DNA of 64,000 bases, taken from Microbacterium sp. MYb45. GTDB lineage: Bacteria > Actinomycetota > Actinomycetes > Actinomycetales > Microbacteriaceae. The position numbers and the translations under genes were made by a program. Below are positions 44,591-53,076 of the stretch, one piece after another (position 1 is the stretch's first letter; every line of letters begins with the position of its first letter). The notes under the pieces were generated by a model, which was given only the letters and a program-made list of their open reading frames with translations, was not told where the DNA came from and did not search any database. Location of the stretch: NCBI RefSeq assembly GCF_002979655.1, contig NZ_PCPG01000001.1, forward strand, positions 558,001-622,000, in the 5' to 3' direction.

Positions 44591-45025
44591 GTGGCTGTCA
44601 AGATTCGTCTCAAGCGCCTGGGCAAGATCCGTGCGCCGTACTACCGCATCGTCGTCGCCGACTCGAAGACCAAGCGCGATGGTCGCGTGATCGAGGAGAT
44701 CGGCAAGTACCACCCCACCGAGGAGCCCTCGTTCATCGAGGTCGACTCCGAGCGTGCGCAGTACTGGCTCTCCGTCGGCGCGCAGCCGACCGAGCAGGTC
44801 GCCGCCATCCTCAAGATCACGGGCGACTGGGGCAAGTTCAAGGGCGACGCCGACGCGAAGTCCACCCTCAAGGTCAAGGAGCCCAAGGCTCCCTTCGAGA
44901 TCGACGCATCCAAGAAGTCCGTCGTCAAGCCCAAGGCCGAGAAGAAGGTGGAGGCCCCCGCTGAGGAGGCTCCCGCCGCGGCCGACGCGGAGGCCGCTGA
45001 GGCCCCCGCCGCCGACGCAGAGTAA
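44591..45025 (+). CDS. rpsP: 30S ribosomal protein S16
   Basis: 144 residues from GTG 44591, behind AGGAG. The first 80-90 residues ([26 protein letters not shown] onward, quoted as [20 protein letters not shown]) are canonical S16. A C-terminal extension of some 50 residues is first Lys-rich, then Ala/Glu/Pro-rich. First gene of rpsP-khpA-rimM; the 210-base upstream gap holds GC-rich sequence and an unclear promoter near the YbdK start. Confidence 0.96.
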   Translation: MAVKIRLKRLGKIRAPYYRIVVADSKTKRDGRVIEEIGKYHPTEEPSFIEVDSERAQYWLSVGAQPTEQVAAILKITGDWGKFKGDADAKSTLKVKEPKAPFEIDASKKSVVKPKAEKKVEAPAEEAPAAADAEAAEAPAADAE

Positions 45026-45031
45026 TCCGCC

Positions 45032-45262
45032 GTGCTCGCCGCCGCGCTCGAACACATCGTCAAGGGGATCGTCGATCACCCGGAAGATGTCCGCATCAAT
45101 GAATCCACATCGCCGCGAGGCGACCTCCTCGAGGTGCGCGTGCACCCCGATGACCGTGGACGCGTGATCGGGCGCGGCGGCCGCACAGCCAAGGCCCTTC
45201 GCACCCTCGTCAGCGCGCTCGCTGACGGGCGTCGGGTCCGCGTCGATGTCGCGGACGACTGA
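45032..45262 (+). CDS. khpA: KH-domain RNA-binding protein KhpA
   Basis: 76 residues, one KH domain with the nucleic-acid GxxG loop as GRGG in RGRVIGRGGRTAKALRTL. Always between rpsP and rimM in Gram-positive bacteria. Binds RNA, often with KhpB (Jag). GTG start six bases after rpsP. Confidence 0.93.
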   Translation: MLAAALEHIVKGIVDHPEDVRINESTSPRGDLLEVRVHPDDRGRVIGRGGRTAKALRTLVSALADGRRVRVDVADD

Positions 45263-45863
45263 CGTGGTGCCGAAGGACCGCAACCAGGGCAAGAATCAGC
45301 TGCGCGTCGGGCGTCTCGTGAAGGCGCACGGTCTCAAAGGCGGCCTCAAGCTCGAGCTGTACACCGACAACCCGGCGGGTCGTTTCACCCCCGGTGCCGG
45401 CTTCACGGTGCAGGTGCCCGAGGCATCGCCGTGGCACGGCAAGGACATCACCGTTCGCGAATACCGCTTGATGAACGGGAATCCGGTTGTCTTCTTCGAA
45501 GATGTCGATGACCGAGAAGCCGCCGAGAGCCTCGTCAAGGCGATCCTCTGGATCGATCAGGACGTCGATGAGGTCGAGGACGACGCCTGGTTCGATCACC
45601 AGCTCGTGGGGCTTGACGTCGTTCGCGACGATGCGATCATCGGCCGGGTCATCCGCGTCGAGCACTTCCCGGCGCAGGATCTGCTCATCGTGAAGTCCGG
45701 CGACACCGAGGTCATGGTGCCCTTCGTGGCCGCCATCGTCCCCACCGTCGACGTCTCGGCCGGTCGTCTGATCGTGACGCCGCCGCCCGGACTCTTCGAG
45801 GAGCTCCCCGACGCCGCGGATGCCGAGCAGCCGTCGGGCTCGGATGCCGAAGCCCCTGAGTGA
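45246..45863 (+). CDS. rimM: Ribosome maturation factor RimM
   Basis: Up to 205 residues. LRVGRLVKAHGLKGGLKLELYTD is the RimM barrel signature, and the PRC-barrel domain follows from QDVDEVEDDAWFDHQLVG. Helps 30S head assembly with S19. The ATG at 45246 overlaps khpA by 17 bases and has no clear ribosome site; GTG 45264, two bases after the khpA stop, is an equally possible start. The C-terminus is acidic. Confidence 0.93.
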   Translation: MSRTTDVVPKDRNQGKNQLRVGRLVKAHGLKGGLKLELYTDNPAGRFTPGAGFTVQVPEASPWHGKDITVREYRLMNGNPVVFFEDVDDREAAESLVKAILWIDQDVDEVEDDAWFDHQLVGLDVVRDDAIIGRVIRVEHFPAQDLLIVKSGDTEVMVPFVAAIVPTVDVSAGRLIVTPPPGLFEELPDAADAEQPSGSDAEAPE

Positions 45864-45870
45864 CCGCTGA

Positions 45871-45876
45871 TACGGT
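45871..45876 (+). promoter_or_regulatory. -10 box for leaderless trmD
   Basis: TACGGT lies six bases before the trmD GTG at 45883, giving an internal promoter within the rpsP-trmD cluster. Confidence 0.5.
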
Positions 45877-45882
45877 TCCCCC

Positions 45883-46602
45883 GTGCGCATCGACGTCCTC
45901 TCCATCTTTCCGTCCTACTTCGACGGCCTGACGCTCTCCCTCCTCGGGAAGGCGCAGCACGCCGGCATCATCGACCTTCGCGTGCATGACCTCCGCGACT
46001 GGACGTCCGATCGTCACAACACGGTCGACGACACCCCGTACGGCGGTGGCGCCGGCATGGTCATGAAGCCGGAGCCATGGGGTCTTGCTCTCGATGACGT
46101 CGCCGGTCCGTCCGATACGGCGGGGGCCGAGCGACCGACCATCATCTTCCCGTCACCTGCCGGTGAGGTCTTCACGCAGAAGACCGCACGGGCGCTGGCC
46201 ACCCATGAGCACCTCGTCTTCGGGTGCGGACGTTACGAGGGCATCGACGAACGCGTCTTCGAGTACGCAGCCGACCTCGGCGAGGTGCGCCTCATCAGCC
46301 TCGGGGACTACGTCTTAAACGGGGGAGAGGTCGCCACGATGGCGATGATCGAGGCGATCGGGAGGCTCATCCCCGGCGTCGTCGGCAATCCGGAAAGCCT
46401 CGTCGAGGAGTCGCACGAGGACGGGCTCCTGGAGTACCCCTCGTACACGAAGCCCGCTTCATGGCGCGAGCGGGCGGTGCCGGACATCCTGCTGAGCGGC
46501 AACCACGGGGCGATCGCCACCTGGCGCCGCGAGCAGCAGTTCGAGCGCACCAGGCTGCGTCGCCCTGATCTCCTCCCGGACGACGAGACCTCGCAGTCCT
46601 GA
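45883..46602 (+). CDS. trmD: tRNA (guanine(37)-N(1))-methyltransferase
   Basis: 239 residues, GTG start. Trefoil-knot methyltransferase motifs: [36 protein letters not shown] and [20 protein letters not shown]. Modifies G37 next to the anticodon to prevent frameshifting. A partial inverted repeat (CGGATGC 46626-46632, GCATCCG 46643-46649) after the stop may end transcription against the convergent gene. Confidence 0.96.
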   Translation: MRIDVLSIFPSYFDGLTLSLLGKAQHAGIIDLRVHDLRDWTSDRHNTVDDTPYGGGAGMVMKPEPWGLALDDVAGPSDTAGAERPTIIFPSPAGEVFTQKTARALATHEHLVFGCGRYEGIDERVFEYAADLGEVRLISLGDYVLNGGEVATMAMIEAIGRLIPGVVGNPESLVEESHEDGLLEYPSYTKPASWRERAVPDILLSGNHGAIATWRREQQFERTRLRRPDLLPDDETSQS

Positions 46603-46637
46603 CCGGGATCGACGCCGAATCCGCTCGGATGCGCCTG

Positions 46638-47231
46638 TCAGAGCATCCGCTCCGAGGTGCCATCGATCTCGAAGACCACGCCATGCGGATGTCTCAGTCC
46701 GAGCGCGTTCGACGCATCGAGACGTCGTAGCTCGGCACGCAGCATCCGTCCGATCATCTCGTGGCTCACGAGCAGCGGTGTCCCCTCGGACGCCCATCCG
46801 CAGCTGCTGAGGGCCTTTCGCGCTCGGGAACGGGCTTGCGCGTAACTCTCACCGCCGGGGAATGCCCATCCGTAGCGATTGGCGGCGCGCTCCTCTCTGG
46901 CCATCGGATACGCCGCGTCGATCTCGTCCCAAGTCATACCCGCCAGCGCACCGTGATCGAGATCGGCGAGTTCCGGCACCTCAATGACCTCGGCCCCGAG
47001 CCGGTCAGCGATGATGACCGCGGTCTGCATGGCTCTACCGAGCGGGCTGGAGCACACGGTGAGCACGCCGGCGTCACCGAGGCGGGAGGCGATCGCGCGG
47101 GCTTGGGCGATGCCTTCGTCGGTGAGGGGCGAGTCGAGCTGACCCTGCAAGCGGTGTTCGACGTTCCACACGGTCTGACCATGCCGAGCGAGGAGAAGAC
47201 GCTCCGGCACATGGCGATCCTGCGGAATCAT
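46638..47231 (-). CDS. Histidine phosphatase family protein
   Basis: 197 residues. Phosphate-binding RHG motif LLLARHGQTVWN with catalytic H17, and the second histidine in LLVSHEMIGRML. A broad family covering phosphoglycerate mutase-like and small-molecule phosphatases; the substrate is unknown. It is followed leftward by nothing and preceded by map (46 bases). Confidence 0.9.
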   Translation of the reverse strand: MIPQDRHVPERLLLARHGQTVWNVEHRLQGQLDSPLTDEGIAQARAIASRLGDAGVLTVCSSPLGRAMQTAVIIADRLGAEVIEVPELADLDHGALAGMTWDEIDAAYPMAREERAANRYGWAFPGGESYAQARSRARKALSSCGWASEGTPLLVSHEMIGRMLRAELRRLDASNALGLRHPHGVVFEIDGTSERML

Positions 47232-47277
47232 GGACTCAGGATGGCATACGCCCTCGCGTTTCGGCTCGTGGCGCGGG

Positions 47278-48060
47278 TCAGTCCACGCCGAGGAACGATC
47301 GGTCGGTCAGGATGATGGGGCCGTCTTCCGTGATCGCGATGGTGTGCTCGGAGTGGGCGCCGCGTGAACCGTCAGCGCTGCGCAGGGTCCATCCGTCGGG
47401 GTCGGTCACCAGCTCGTCTGTCGTCGCGAGGAGCCAGGGCTCGAGTGCGAGGACCAGGCCGGCCCTCAAGGGAAAGCCCCGGCCGGCGCGCCCGTCGTTC
47501 GGGACGTGCGGGTCGCCGTGCATCGTGCGTCCCACCCCGTGCCCACCGAAATCGGTGTTGATCGAGTAGCCCTCGCCGTGCGCGACGGCGGCGACGGCCG
47601 CAGAGATGTCGCCGATGCGGTTTCCGACCGTCGCGGAGTCGATCGCGGCGGTCAGGGCGCGTTCGGTGGTGTCGATGAGCCGAAGATCGTCTTCACGAGC
47701 CGCGCCGACGACGAACGACACCGCCGAGTCGGCGACCCAACCGTCGACCGACACTGCGAAGTCGAGGGTGACGAGGTCGCCGTCACGCAGTGTGTAGTCA
47801 TGGGGGAGGCCGTGCAGCACGGCGTCGTTGACCGAGGTGCAGATCACCTTGCCGAACGGACTCGCTCCGAACGAGGGGTGATAGTCGATGTAACACGACT
47901 CTGCCCCGGCCTTGCGGATCATGTCGTGTGCGCGGCGATCGATCGAGAGGAGGTTCGTCCCGACCTTCGTCTCGTCGCGCAGGGTCGCGAGCGTCTCGGC
48001 CACGAAACGTCCTGCGGCGCGCATCTCGTCGATCTCGGCAGGGGTGCGCAGTTCGATCAT
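47278..48060 (-). CDS. map: Methionine aminopeptidase, type I
   Basis: 260 residues. Metal ligands lie in LVTLDFAVSVDGWVADSAV (two Asp), GHGVGRTMHGDPHVPN (His) and LALEPWL (Glu), with a further Glu near the C-terminus in SEHTIAI. Removes the initiator methionine from nascent proteins. The start at 48060 follows AGAGGAAA; a longer in-frame reading upstream covers the divergent membrane gene and is spurious. Confidence 0.95.
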   Translation of the reverse strand: MIELRTPAEIDEMRAAGRFVAETLATLRDETKVGTNLLSIDRRAHDMIRKAGAESCYIDYHPSFGASPFGKVICTSVNDAVLHGLPHDYTLRDGDLVTLDFAVSVDGWVADSAVSFVVGAAREDDLRLIDTTERALTAAIDSATVGNRIGDISAAVAAVAHGEGYSINTDFGGHGVGRTMHGDPHVPNDGRAGRGFPLRAGLVLALEPWLLATTDELVTDPDGWTLRSADGSRGAHSEHTIAITEDGPIILTDRSFLGVD

Positions 48061-48157
48061 CGGGTTTCCTCTCGTCGTCTCCATTCTCCCTGATCCGGCG
48101 CGGGCGGTTCCCCGACCGCTCTCAGCGAACACCGGGCCGCAGGGGCGGGTGTCGTCG

Positions 48158-48163
48158 TACGAT
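48158..48163 (+). promoter_or_regulatory. -10 box for a leaderless membrane-protein gene
   Basis: TACGAT lies six bases before the ATG at 48170. Confidence 0.55.
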
Positions 48164-48169
48164 CTGATC

Positions 48170-48658
48170 ATGTGGTTGCGACAGGCCTTCTTCCGCTGGC
48201 TCCTCCCGGCGGCGTTCCTCCTGCCGCTCTGGCTGCTGATCGGCTGGGGGGTCTTCCAGGGTGGCTGGTCCATCCTCTGGGTGCTGCTCATCGCGATGCC
48301 GTCCGTCTTCGTCGGACAGCTCCTGCTCACGCTCCTGACGCGCTCGCGCCCGTCCGTTCGCATCGAGCGGGCCGTGTCGTGGTGGGACGTCATCGGCTTC
48401 ACGACCTGGAACGGGCTGACCATCGCCGTCGGCTTCTTCATCGACGGGGCTTTCCCGTGGTTGCTGACCGGCGCGATCGTCGCGGGCATCGCACTGATCT
48501 GGTTGCAGCTCTGGCAGCTGTGGAACGAGGCGAAGGGGAGCGGGACCCGACTGCGTGAGACCATCACCTGGTCCACGATCCCGCCCGTCAACGAACCTGC
48601 CCCTCCCACGCGCGCACACGAGATCATCGTGGTGCGGGAGACCGACGGCCGCGACTGA
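48170..48658 (+). CDS. Four-helix membrane protein of unknown function
   Basis: 162 residues, beginning MWLRQAFFRWLLPAAFLLPLW, with four hydrophobic segments (about 8-30, 35-58, 75-95 and 98-115) and a hydrophilic C-terminal tail (TWSTIPPVNEPAPPTRAHE). No family recognised. It sits between map and rplS, diverging from map. Confidence 0.75.
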   Translation: MWLRQAFFRWLLPAAFLLPLWLLIGWGVFQGGWSILWVLLIAMPSVFVGQLLLTLLTRSRPSVRIERAVSWWDVIGFTTWNGLTIAVGFFIDGAFPWLLTGAIVAGIALIWLQLWQLWNEAKGSGTRLRETITWSTIPPVNEPAPPTRAHEIIVVRETDGRD

Positions 48659-48668
48659 GGTCAGCGTT

Positions 48669-48697
48669 TTGGCCGGGCGCGGCATCCATGGCAGAAT
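48669..48697 (+). promoter_or_regulatory. rplS promoter
   Basis: -35 TTGGCC (48669-48674) and -10 CAGAAT (48692-48697), 17 bases apart. It would give a leader of about 120 bases before rplS. Confidence 0.5.
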
Positions 48698-48718
48698 GAG
48701 TGTTTGTGCTGTGACCGG

Positions 48719-48817
48719 CTCTGCCACAGGGGAGCCCGCGGACGTTCGCCGTTCCGTACAGCTCACTCCCTTCTTGTTCCTTTGAATACATGCATGCGAC
48801 CTGTGGCGGGTGCAGAG
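48719..48817 (+). promoter_or_regulatory. Structured leader of rplS (possible autoregulatory site)
   Basis: CCACAGG (48724-48730) pairs with CCTGTGG (48800-48806) and CTCTG (48719-48723) with CAGAG (48813-48817), leaving a six-base bulge. The outer helix ties up part of the GAGAGAG ribosome site just before the rplS start. Confidence 0.5.
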
Positions 48818-48827
48818 AGAGATGATC

Positions 48828-49175
48828 ATGCAGATCCTCGACGCCGTCGACGCGGCTTCCCTTCGTTCGGACATCCCGGACTTCTTCCCCGGTGACACCG
48901 TCAAGGTTCACGTCAACATCACCGAGGGCAGCCGCTCTCGTATCCAGGTCTTCCAGGGTGTCGTCATCGGCCGTCAGGGCGACAGCGTGCGCGAGACCTT
49001 CACGGTCCGCAAGATCAGCTTCCAGGTGGGCGTCGAGCGTACCTTCCCGGTGCACTCCCCGGTGATCGACCACATCGAGGTCGTCACCCGCGGTGACGTG
49101 CGTCGCGCGAAGCTCTACTACCTCCGCCAGCTCCGTGGCAAGAAGGCCAAGATCAAGGAGAAGCGCGACCGCTGA
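48828..49175 (+). CDS. rplS: 50S ribosomal protein L19
   Basis: 115 residues from ATG 48828 ([19 protein letters not shown]), the usual L19 length; an in-frame ATG at 48822 would add two residues. [15 protein letters not shown] and [18 protein letters not shown] are the family signatures. A strong terminator follows. Confidence 0.95.
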   Translation: MQILDAVDAASLRSDIPDFFPGDTVKVHVNITEGSRSRIQVFQGVVIGRQGDSVRETFTVRKISFQVGVERTFPVHSPVIDHIEVVTRGDVRRAKLYYLRQLRGKKAKIKEKRDR

Positions 49176-49188
49176 GTCGCAGGTTCTC

Positions 49189-49225
49189 CACAGCACCCCA
49201 GGACACGATGTCCTGGGGTGCTGTG
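49189..49225 (+). terminator. Terminator of rplS
   Basis: A 17-bp perfect stem (49189-49205 with 49209-49225), three-base loop, then TTCTGT. Thirteen bases after the rplS stop. Confidence 0.9.
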
Positions 49226-49293
49226 TTCTGTCCCCGGTGTGCGAACCTTGATACCGTCGCGCCAGAGCGGTGTATGACTCGAGAAGGATCCTG

Positions 49294-50016
49294 ATGACTG
49301 ATTCGCCGGCCGCGCGCACTTCCAGACGACGCGGGTTCCTGGTCTTCCTCCGCGACGTGCTGGTGATCATCGTGATCGCCGCCCTCGTGTCCTTCGTGGT
49401 CAAGAGCTTCGTCGTGAGGTCGTTCTACATTCCGTCGGCCTCGATGGAGCGCACCCTTCTCGTGAAGGATCGGATTCTCGTCGACGAGCTGACCCCTCGG
49501 TGGACCGACTATGCACGTGGCGATGTCGTCGTCTTCAAGGATCCGGGCGGCTGGCTCGATCCACAGCCGCAGACGCCCGCTCAGCCTCCGCTCGTTCAGG
49601 CGGTCGACTGGGTCCTCAACTTCGTCGGCATCTCCGCGACGGACTCGCAGGACCACCTCGTGAAGCGCGTGATCGGTTTGCCCGGCGATCATGTCGTGTG
49701 CTGCAACGCACTCGGCCAGATCACGATCAACGGCGCCCCGATCGACGAACTCAGCTACCTGAACCTCCCCGAGGGCGACACGGCCGCCTCGAACGAGCCG
49801 TTCGACGTGGTCGTTCCCGATGACTCGGTCTGGCTGCTGGGCGACAATCGCGATCGATCGCGCGACGCGCGCGCACATCAGGACCTCCCCAGCGGGGGCT
49901 TCGTCCCGATGGAGAACATCGTCGGCAAGGCCTTCCTGACAACCTGGCCTCTGGATCGCATGGGACCGATCGACGGCCACCACGACACGTTCAACGGAGT
50001 TCCGGACCCCGAATGA
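49294..50016 (+). CDS. lepB: Signal peptidase I
   Basis: 240 residues. One N-terminal membrane helix (DVLVIIVIAALVSFVV), the catalytic serine S50 in FYIPSASMERTL, the general-base lysine K124 in HLVKRVIGLPGD, and the C-terminal box LLGDNRDRSRDAR. Cleaves Sec and Tat signal peptides outside the membrane. Start MTDSPAART behind GAAGGA. Overlaps rnhB by ATGA. Confidence 0.95.
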   Translation: MTDSPAARTSRRRGFLVFLRDVLVIIVIAALVSFVVKSFVVRSFYIPSASMERTLLVKDRILVDELTPRWTDYARGDVVVFKDPGGWLDPQPQTPAQPPLVQAVDWVLNFVGISATDSQDHLVKRVIGLPGDHVVCCNALGQITINGAPIDELSYLNLPEGDTAASNEPFDVVVPDDSVWLLGDNRDRSRDARAHQDLPSGGFVPMENIVGKAFLTTWPLDRMGPIDGHHDTFNGVPDPE

Positions 50017-50672
50017 CCGTGATCACCCCGAAGCTGACCCTGGAACGCAAACTCCTGGGGGAGTGCGGCGTGATCATCGCGCTGGATGAGGTGGGTCGAG
50101 GCGCACTCGCCGGTCCCGTCGCCGTCGGCGCCGCGATGATGGATGCGGCAGGCGTGCGACGTCGCGTGCCGGATGGTCTGCGTGATTCCAAGCTCGTGAC
50201 GGAGAAGCGTCGGCCCGATGTCGCGGCACGCGCAGCGGCGTGGGTGCAGGCCTCTGCCGTCGGCTGGGCGAGCGCCGAAGAAGTCGACCAGGTCGGCATC
50301 ATGCGGGCCCTCGGACTCGCCGCATCGCGCGCTGTGTCGGCGATCGCTGCGCAGGGGGCTTCGATGGACGAGGCGCTCGTTCTGCTCGACGGGAACCACG
50401 ATTACGTCTCCCGAGTGCATTCGTCGCCGCTGCGCGTGCGACCCGTCATCAAAGCCGACCGCGACTGCGCCTCCGTGTCTGCGGCCTCCGTGATCGCGAA
50501 GGTGGCCCGCGACCTGTACATGGCCGAACTTCACGAGAGCCATCCTGCGTATCAGTGGAATCGCAACAAGGGCTACGCGAGCCCCGAACACCGCGAGGCC
50601 ATCCGGCGCAACGGGCTGTCTCCTTTCCACCGTGCGTCGTGGGCCATCGCCGACGCCCCGACCCTGTTCTGA
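50013..50672 (+). CDS. rnhB: Ribonuclease HII
   Basis: 219 residues. ALDEVGRGALAGPV opens the active site; DGNHDYV and KADRDCASVSAASVIAKVARD supply the remaining acidic ligands and substrate loop. Removes ribonucleotides from DNA. Translationally coupled to lepB. Confidence 0.95.
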   Translation: MTVITPKLTLERKLLGECGVIIALDEVGRGALAGPVAVGAAMMDAAGVRRRVPDGLRDSKLVTEKRRPDVAARAAAWVQASAVGWASAEEVDQVGIMRALGLAASRAVSAIAAQGASMDEALVLLDGNHDYVSRVHSSPLRVRPVIKADRDCASVSAASVIAKVARDLYMAELHESHPAYQWNRNKGYASPEHREAIRRNGLSPFHRASWAIADAPTLF

Positions 50673-50720
50673 TCCAGACCTGCATCGGCCGGCGATGCCG
50701 CGCCTCGTGCGCCGCGACTC

Positions 50721-50726
50721 TAGGAT
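50721..50726 (+). promoter_or_regulatory. -10 box before the DUF2469 gene
   Basis: TAGGAT lies nine bases before the ATG at 50736. Confidence 0.5.
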
Positions 50727-50735
50727 GGAGTCATC

Positions 50736-51062
50736 ATGGATGAGGAAGCCTTCGACGACTACGACCGCGAGCTCGAGCTGGCACTGTTCCGGGAGTACCG
50801 GGATGTGGTGTCGCAGTTCCAGTACGTCGTCGAGACCGAACGCCGCTTCTACCTCGCGAACGAGGTCAACGTCGTCCGCCGCGACACCGAACACGATTTC
50901 TATTTCGAGATCTCGATGAGCGATGTGTGGGTGTGGGACATCTACCGAGCGGATCGCTTCGTGAAGGCCGTGCGCGTGCTCACGTTCAAGGACGTGAATG
51001 TCGAGGAGCTCCAGCGTCGGGAGTTCGAACTCCCGCAGGAACTCTCGCTCGACGGGGAGTGA
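50736..51062 (+). CDS. DUF2469 protein
   Basis: 108 acidic residues. The sequence (FREYRDVVSQFQYVVETERRFYLANEVNV, DFYFEISMSDVWVWDIYR, FVKAVRVLTFKDVNVEEL) is highly conserved in actinobacteria and lies between rnhB and yraN. Its role is unknown. Confidence 0.9.
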   Translation: MDEEAFDDYDRELELALFREYRDVVSQFQYVVETERRFYLANEVNVVRRDTEHDFYFEISMSDVWVWDIYRADRFVKAVRVLTFKDVNVEELQRREFELPQELSLDGE

Positions 51063-51190
51063 CCTTCGTCGCCACTGCCGACCTTGATGCTGGTCCTCCA
51101 CACCATGCGGAATCCCTGAGTAATCCCCACTTCAGCGCCAGGGCGTGAGGGCACCTCTCAGGCTACGAGTCTGACCGCGATGCTGAGGGC

Positions 51191-51553
51191 ATGGCAGCAA
51201 AAGACGACCTCGGCCGAGCCGGGGAAGAGCGCGCGGCGCAGCACCTGATAGGCAGCGGATACACCGTGCTCGACAGGAACTGGCGGTGTTCGCAAGGGGA
51301 GATCGACATTGTCGCCGCGGTAGGCGATCAGCTGGCGATGATCGAGGTGAAGACGAGACGCACGGCAGCATTCGGGCACCCGTTCGAGGCGGTCGATCAA
51401 CGAAAGCGCCGCCGGCTCTGGCAACTCGCGCAGGCGTGGCTCGCCGCTCATCCCGAGGTGGCTCGTGGGCGCACCGTGAGGCTCGAGGCAATCGGGATCA
51501 TCGGGCCGGACCCGTTCCTGGGGTCGCTCGAGCATCTCGTGGACATCGCATGA
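51191..51553 (+). CDS. yraN: YraN/UPF0102 family predicted endonuclease
   Basis: 120 residues. Nuclease-fold motif with GxxGEExAAxxL (LGRAGEERAAQHLI), GEIDIVAAVGDQLAMIEVKTRR (Asp...Glu-x-Lys) and a C-terminal helical region. The fold resembles Holliday-junction resolvases, but activity is unproven. ATGA overlap with comM. The 128-base upstream gap carries nothing I recognise. Confidence 0.9.
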   Translation: MAAKDDLGRAGEERAAQHLIGSGYTVLDRNWRCSQGEIDIVAAVGDQLAMIEVKTRRTAAFGHPFEAVDQRKRRRLWQLAQAWLAAHPEVARGRTVRLEAIGIIGPDPFLGSLEHLVDIA

Positions 51554-53076
51554 GTACGGCCCGCACGTGGGCTGTCGCACTGAGCGGGGTCGATGGTCAT
51601 CTCGTCGAAGTCGAAGCCGACCTGTCGAACCAGACGCCCGAGTTCCGGATCATCGGTCTACCCGACAAGTCGCTCGCGGAGGCGGTGCAACGGGTGCACA
51701 ATGCTTGCAAAAATGCCGGGCTCGACCTACCTCGGCGCCGCCTCACGGTCAACCTGTCGCCAGCCAGCCTTCCCAAGCACGGAGCAGGGTTCGACCTCGG
51801 AATCGCCGTGGCTGCTCTGGCTGCCGGCGGCTCGATCGAACCGCGCTCGATCGCAGCGACCGTACATGTCGGAGAACTCGGGCTCGACGGTAGGATTCGC
51901 CCTGTCCCGGGTGTGCTCCCTGCCGTGTTCGCTGCTGCACGTGCCGGGTTCGAAAGGGTGATCGTTCCTCACGCCAACGAAGCAGAGGCGAGACTGGTCC
52001 CCGGAGTCCATGTCCGTGCTGCCACCTCTCTCGCCGAAGTCGCGGTGTGGCACGGTGCCGATGTCGAAGCGCCCGAGGTCGAGACCGTCGACATGGCGTC
52101 GGCGTCGGTCGACGCACCTTCAGATCTGGATCTGTCCGACGTCGTCGGCCAGGAAGACGCGATCGAGGCGCTCATCGTCGCCGCTGCAGGTGGACATCAT
52201 CTGCTGCTGAGCGGGCCTCCGGGCGCAGGCAAGACGATGCTCGCCCGACGACTCCCCGGAATCATGCCGCCGCTCGGGGACCAGGAGGCACTCGAGGTCG
52301 CCTCCATACTCTCGCTCAACGGGGATCGGGTCGTGACGCTCGGCCGCACGCCGCCACTGGAAGCCCCGCACCACAGTGCGTCCGTCGCAGCGTTGGTCGG
52401 CGGTGGGTCGCGCGCTGCTCGGCCCGGAGCTATCGTGCGGGCCCACTGCGGCGTGCTGTTCCTCGACGAGGCGGCGGAGTTCTCTCGCGCGGCTCTCGAC
52501 GCGCTGCGCCAGCCGCTCGAATCGGGAGTCATCGAGGTGCATCGAGCGGGGTTTACAGCGCGCTTTCCCGCGAGGTTCCAGCTGCTGCTCGCGATGAATC
52601 CGTGTCCGTGCGGAAATCATGGCGTCAGGGGTGCCGAATGCGTGTGTCCGCCCATGGCGATCCGGCGGTACTCGACGCGATTGTCGGGACCGCTCCGCGA
52701 TCGGATCGATATCGACCTGCACGTCGCCCGGGTGGCCGCGTCGTGCGCGACGGACGAGCGGAGGGCGAGAACCACGACGGCGCGGGCGAGGGCCCGGGTC
52801 CTCGCGGCGAGCGAGCGTGCGGCGGAACGGTGGAAGAGCACGCCGTGGCGGCGCAATGCCGATGTCCCGGGAACCTGGCTCCGGCAGGGGGCGCTGCGAC
52901 TCTCCGTCGCGACTCGATCGCCACTCGATCGCGCGCTGGAGCGCGGGTCGTTGACACTGCGGGGCTATGACCGAGTGCTCAGAGTCGCGTGGACCATGGC
53001 CGACCTGGCAGACATCGACCGGCCCGGCGCCGAGGAGATCGGCAGGGCGCTGCTCCTGCGGAGAGGACTGTCATGA
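51550..53076 (+). CDS. comM: YifB/ComM family Mg-chelatase-like AAA+ ATPase
   Basis: 508 residues. An N-terminal Lon-protease-like S5 fold (FRIIGLPDKSLAEAVQRV, LTVNLSPASLPKHGAGFDL) precedes the AAA+ core: Walker A GPPGAGKT (222-229), Walker B GVLFLDEAAEFSRAALDALRQ and a Cys cluster (NPCPCGNHGVRGAECVCPP) that may bind zinc. ComM homologues are hexameric helicases that extend branch migration in natural transformation. Coupled to yraN and dprA by ATGA overlaps. Confidence 0.93.
   Translation: MSTARTWAVALSGVDGHLVEVEADLSNQTPEFRIIGLPDKSLAEAVQRVHNACKNAGLDLPRRRLTVNLSPASLPKHGAGFDLGIAVAALAAGGSIEPRSIAATVHVGELGLDGRIRPVPGVLPAVFAAARAGFERVIVPHANEAEARLVPGVHVRAATSLAEVAVWHGADVEAPEVETVDMASASVDAPSDLDLSDVVGQEDAIEALIVAAAGGHHLLLSGPPGAGKTMLARRLPGIMPPLGDQEALEVASILSLNGDRVVTLGRTPPLEAPHHSASVAALVGGGSRAARPGAIVRAHCGVLFLDEAAEFSRAALDALRQPLESGVIEVHRAGFTARFPARFQLLLAMNPCPCGNHGVRGAECVCPPMAIRRYSTRLSGPLRDRIDIDLHVARVAASCATDERRARTTTARARARVLAASERAAERWKSTPWRRNADVPGTWLRQGALRLSVATRSPLDRALERGSLTLRGYDRVLRVAWTMADLADIDRPGAEEIGRALLLRRGLS

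Noticed and set aside
46626-46649. Seven-bp inverted repeat between trmD and the histidine phosphatase
   Set aside because: Arms are short and overlap the phosphatase coding end; too weak to list as a terminator.
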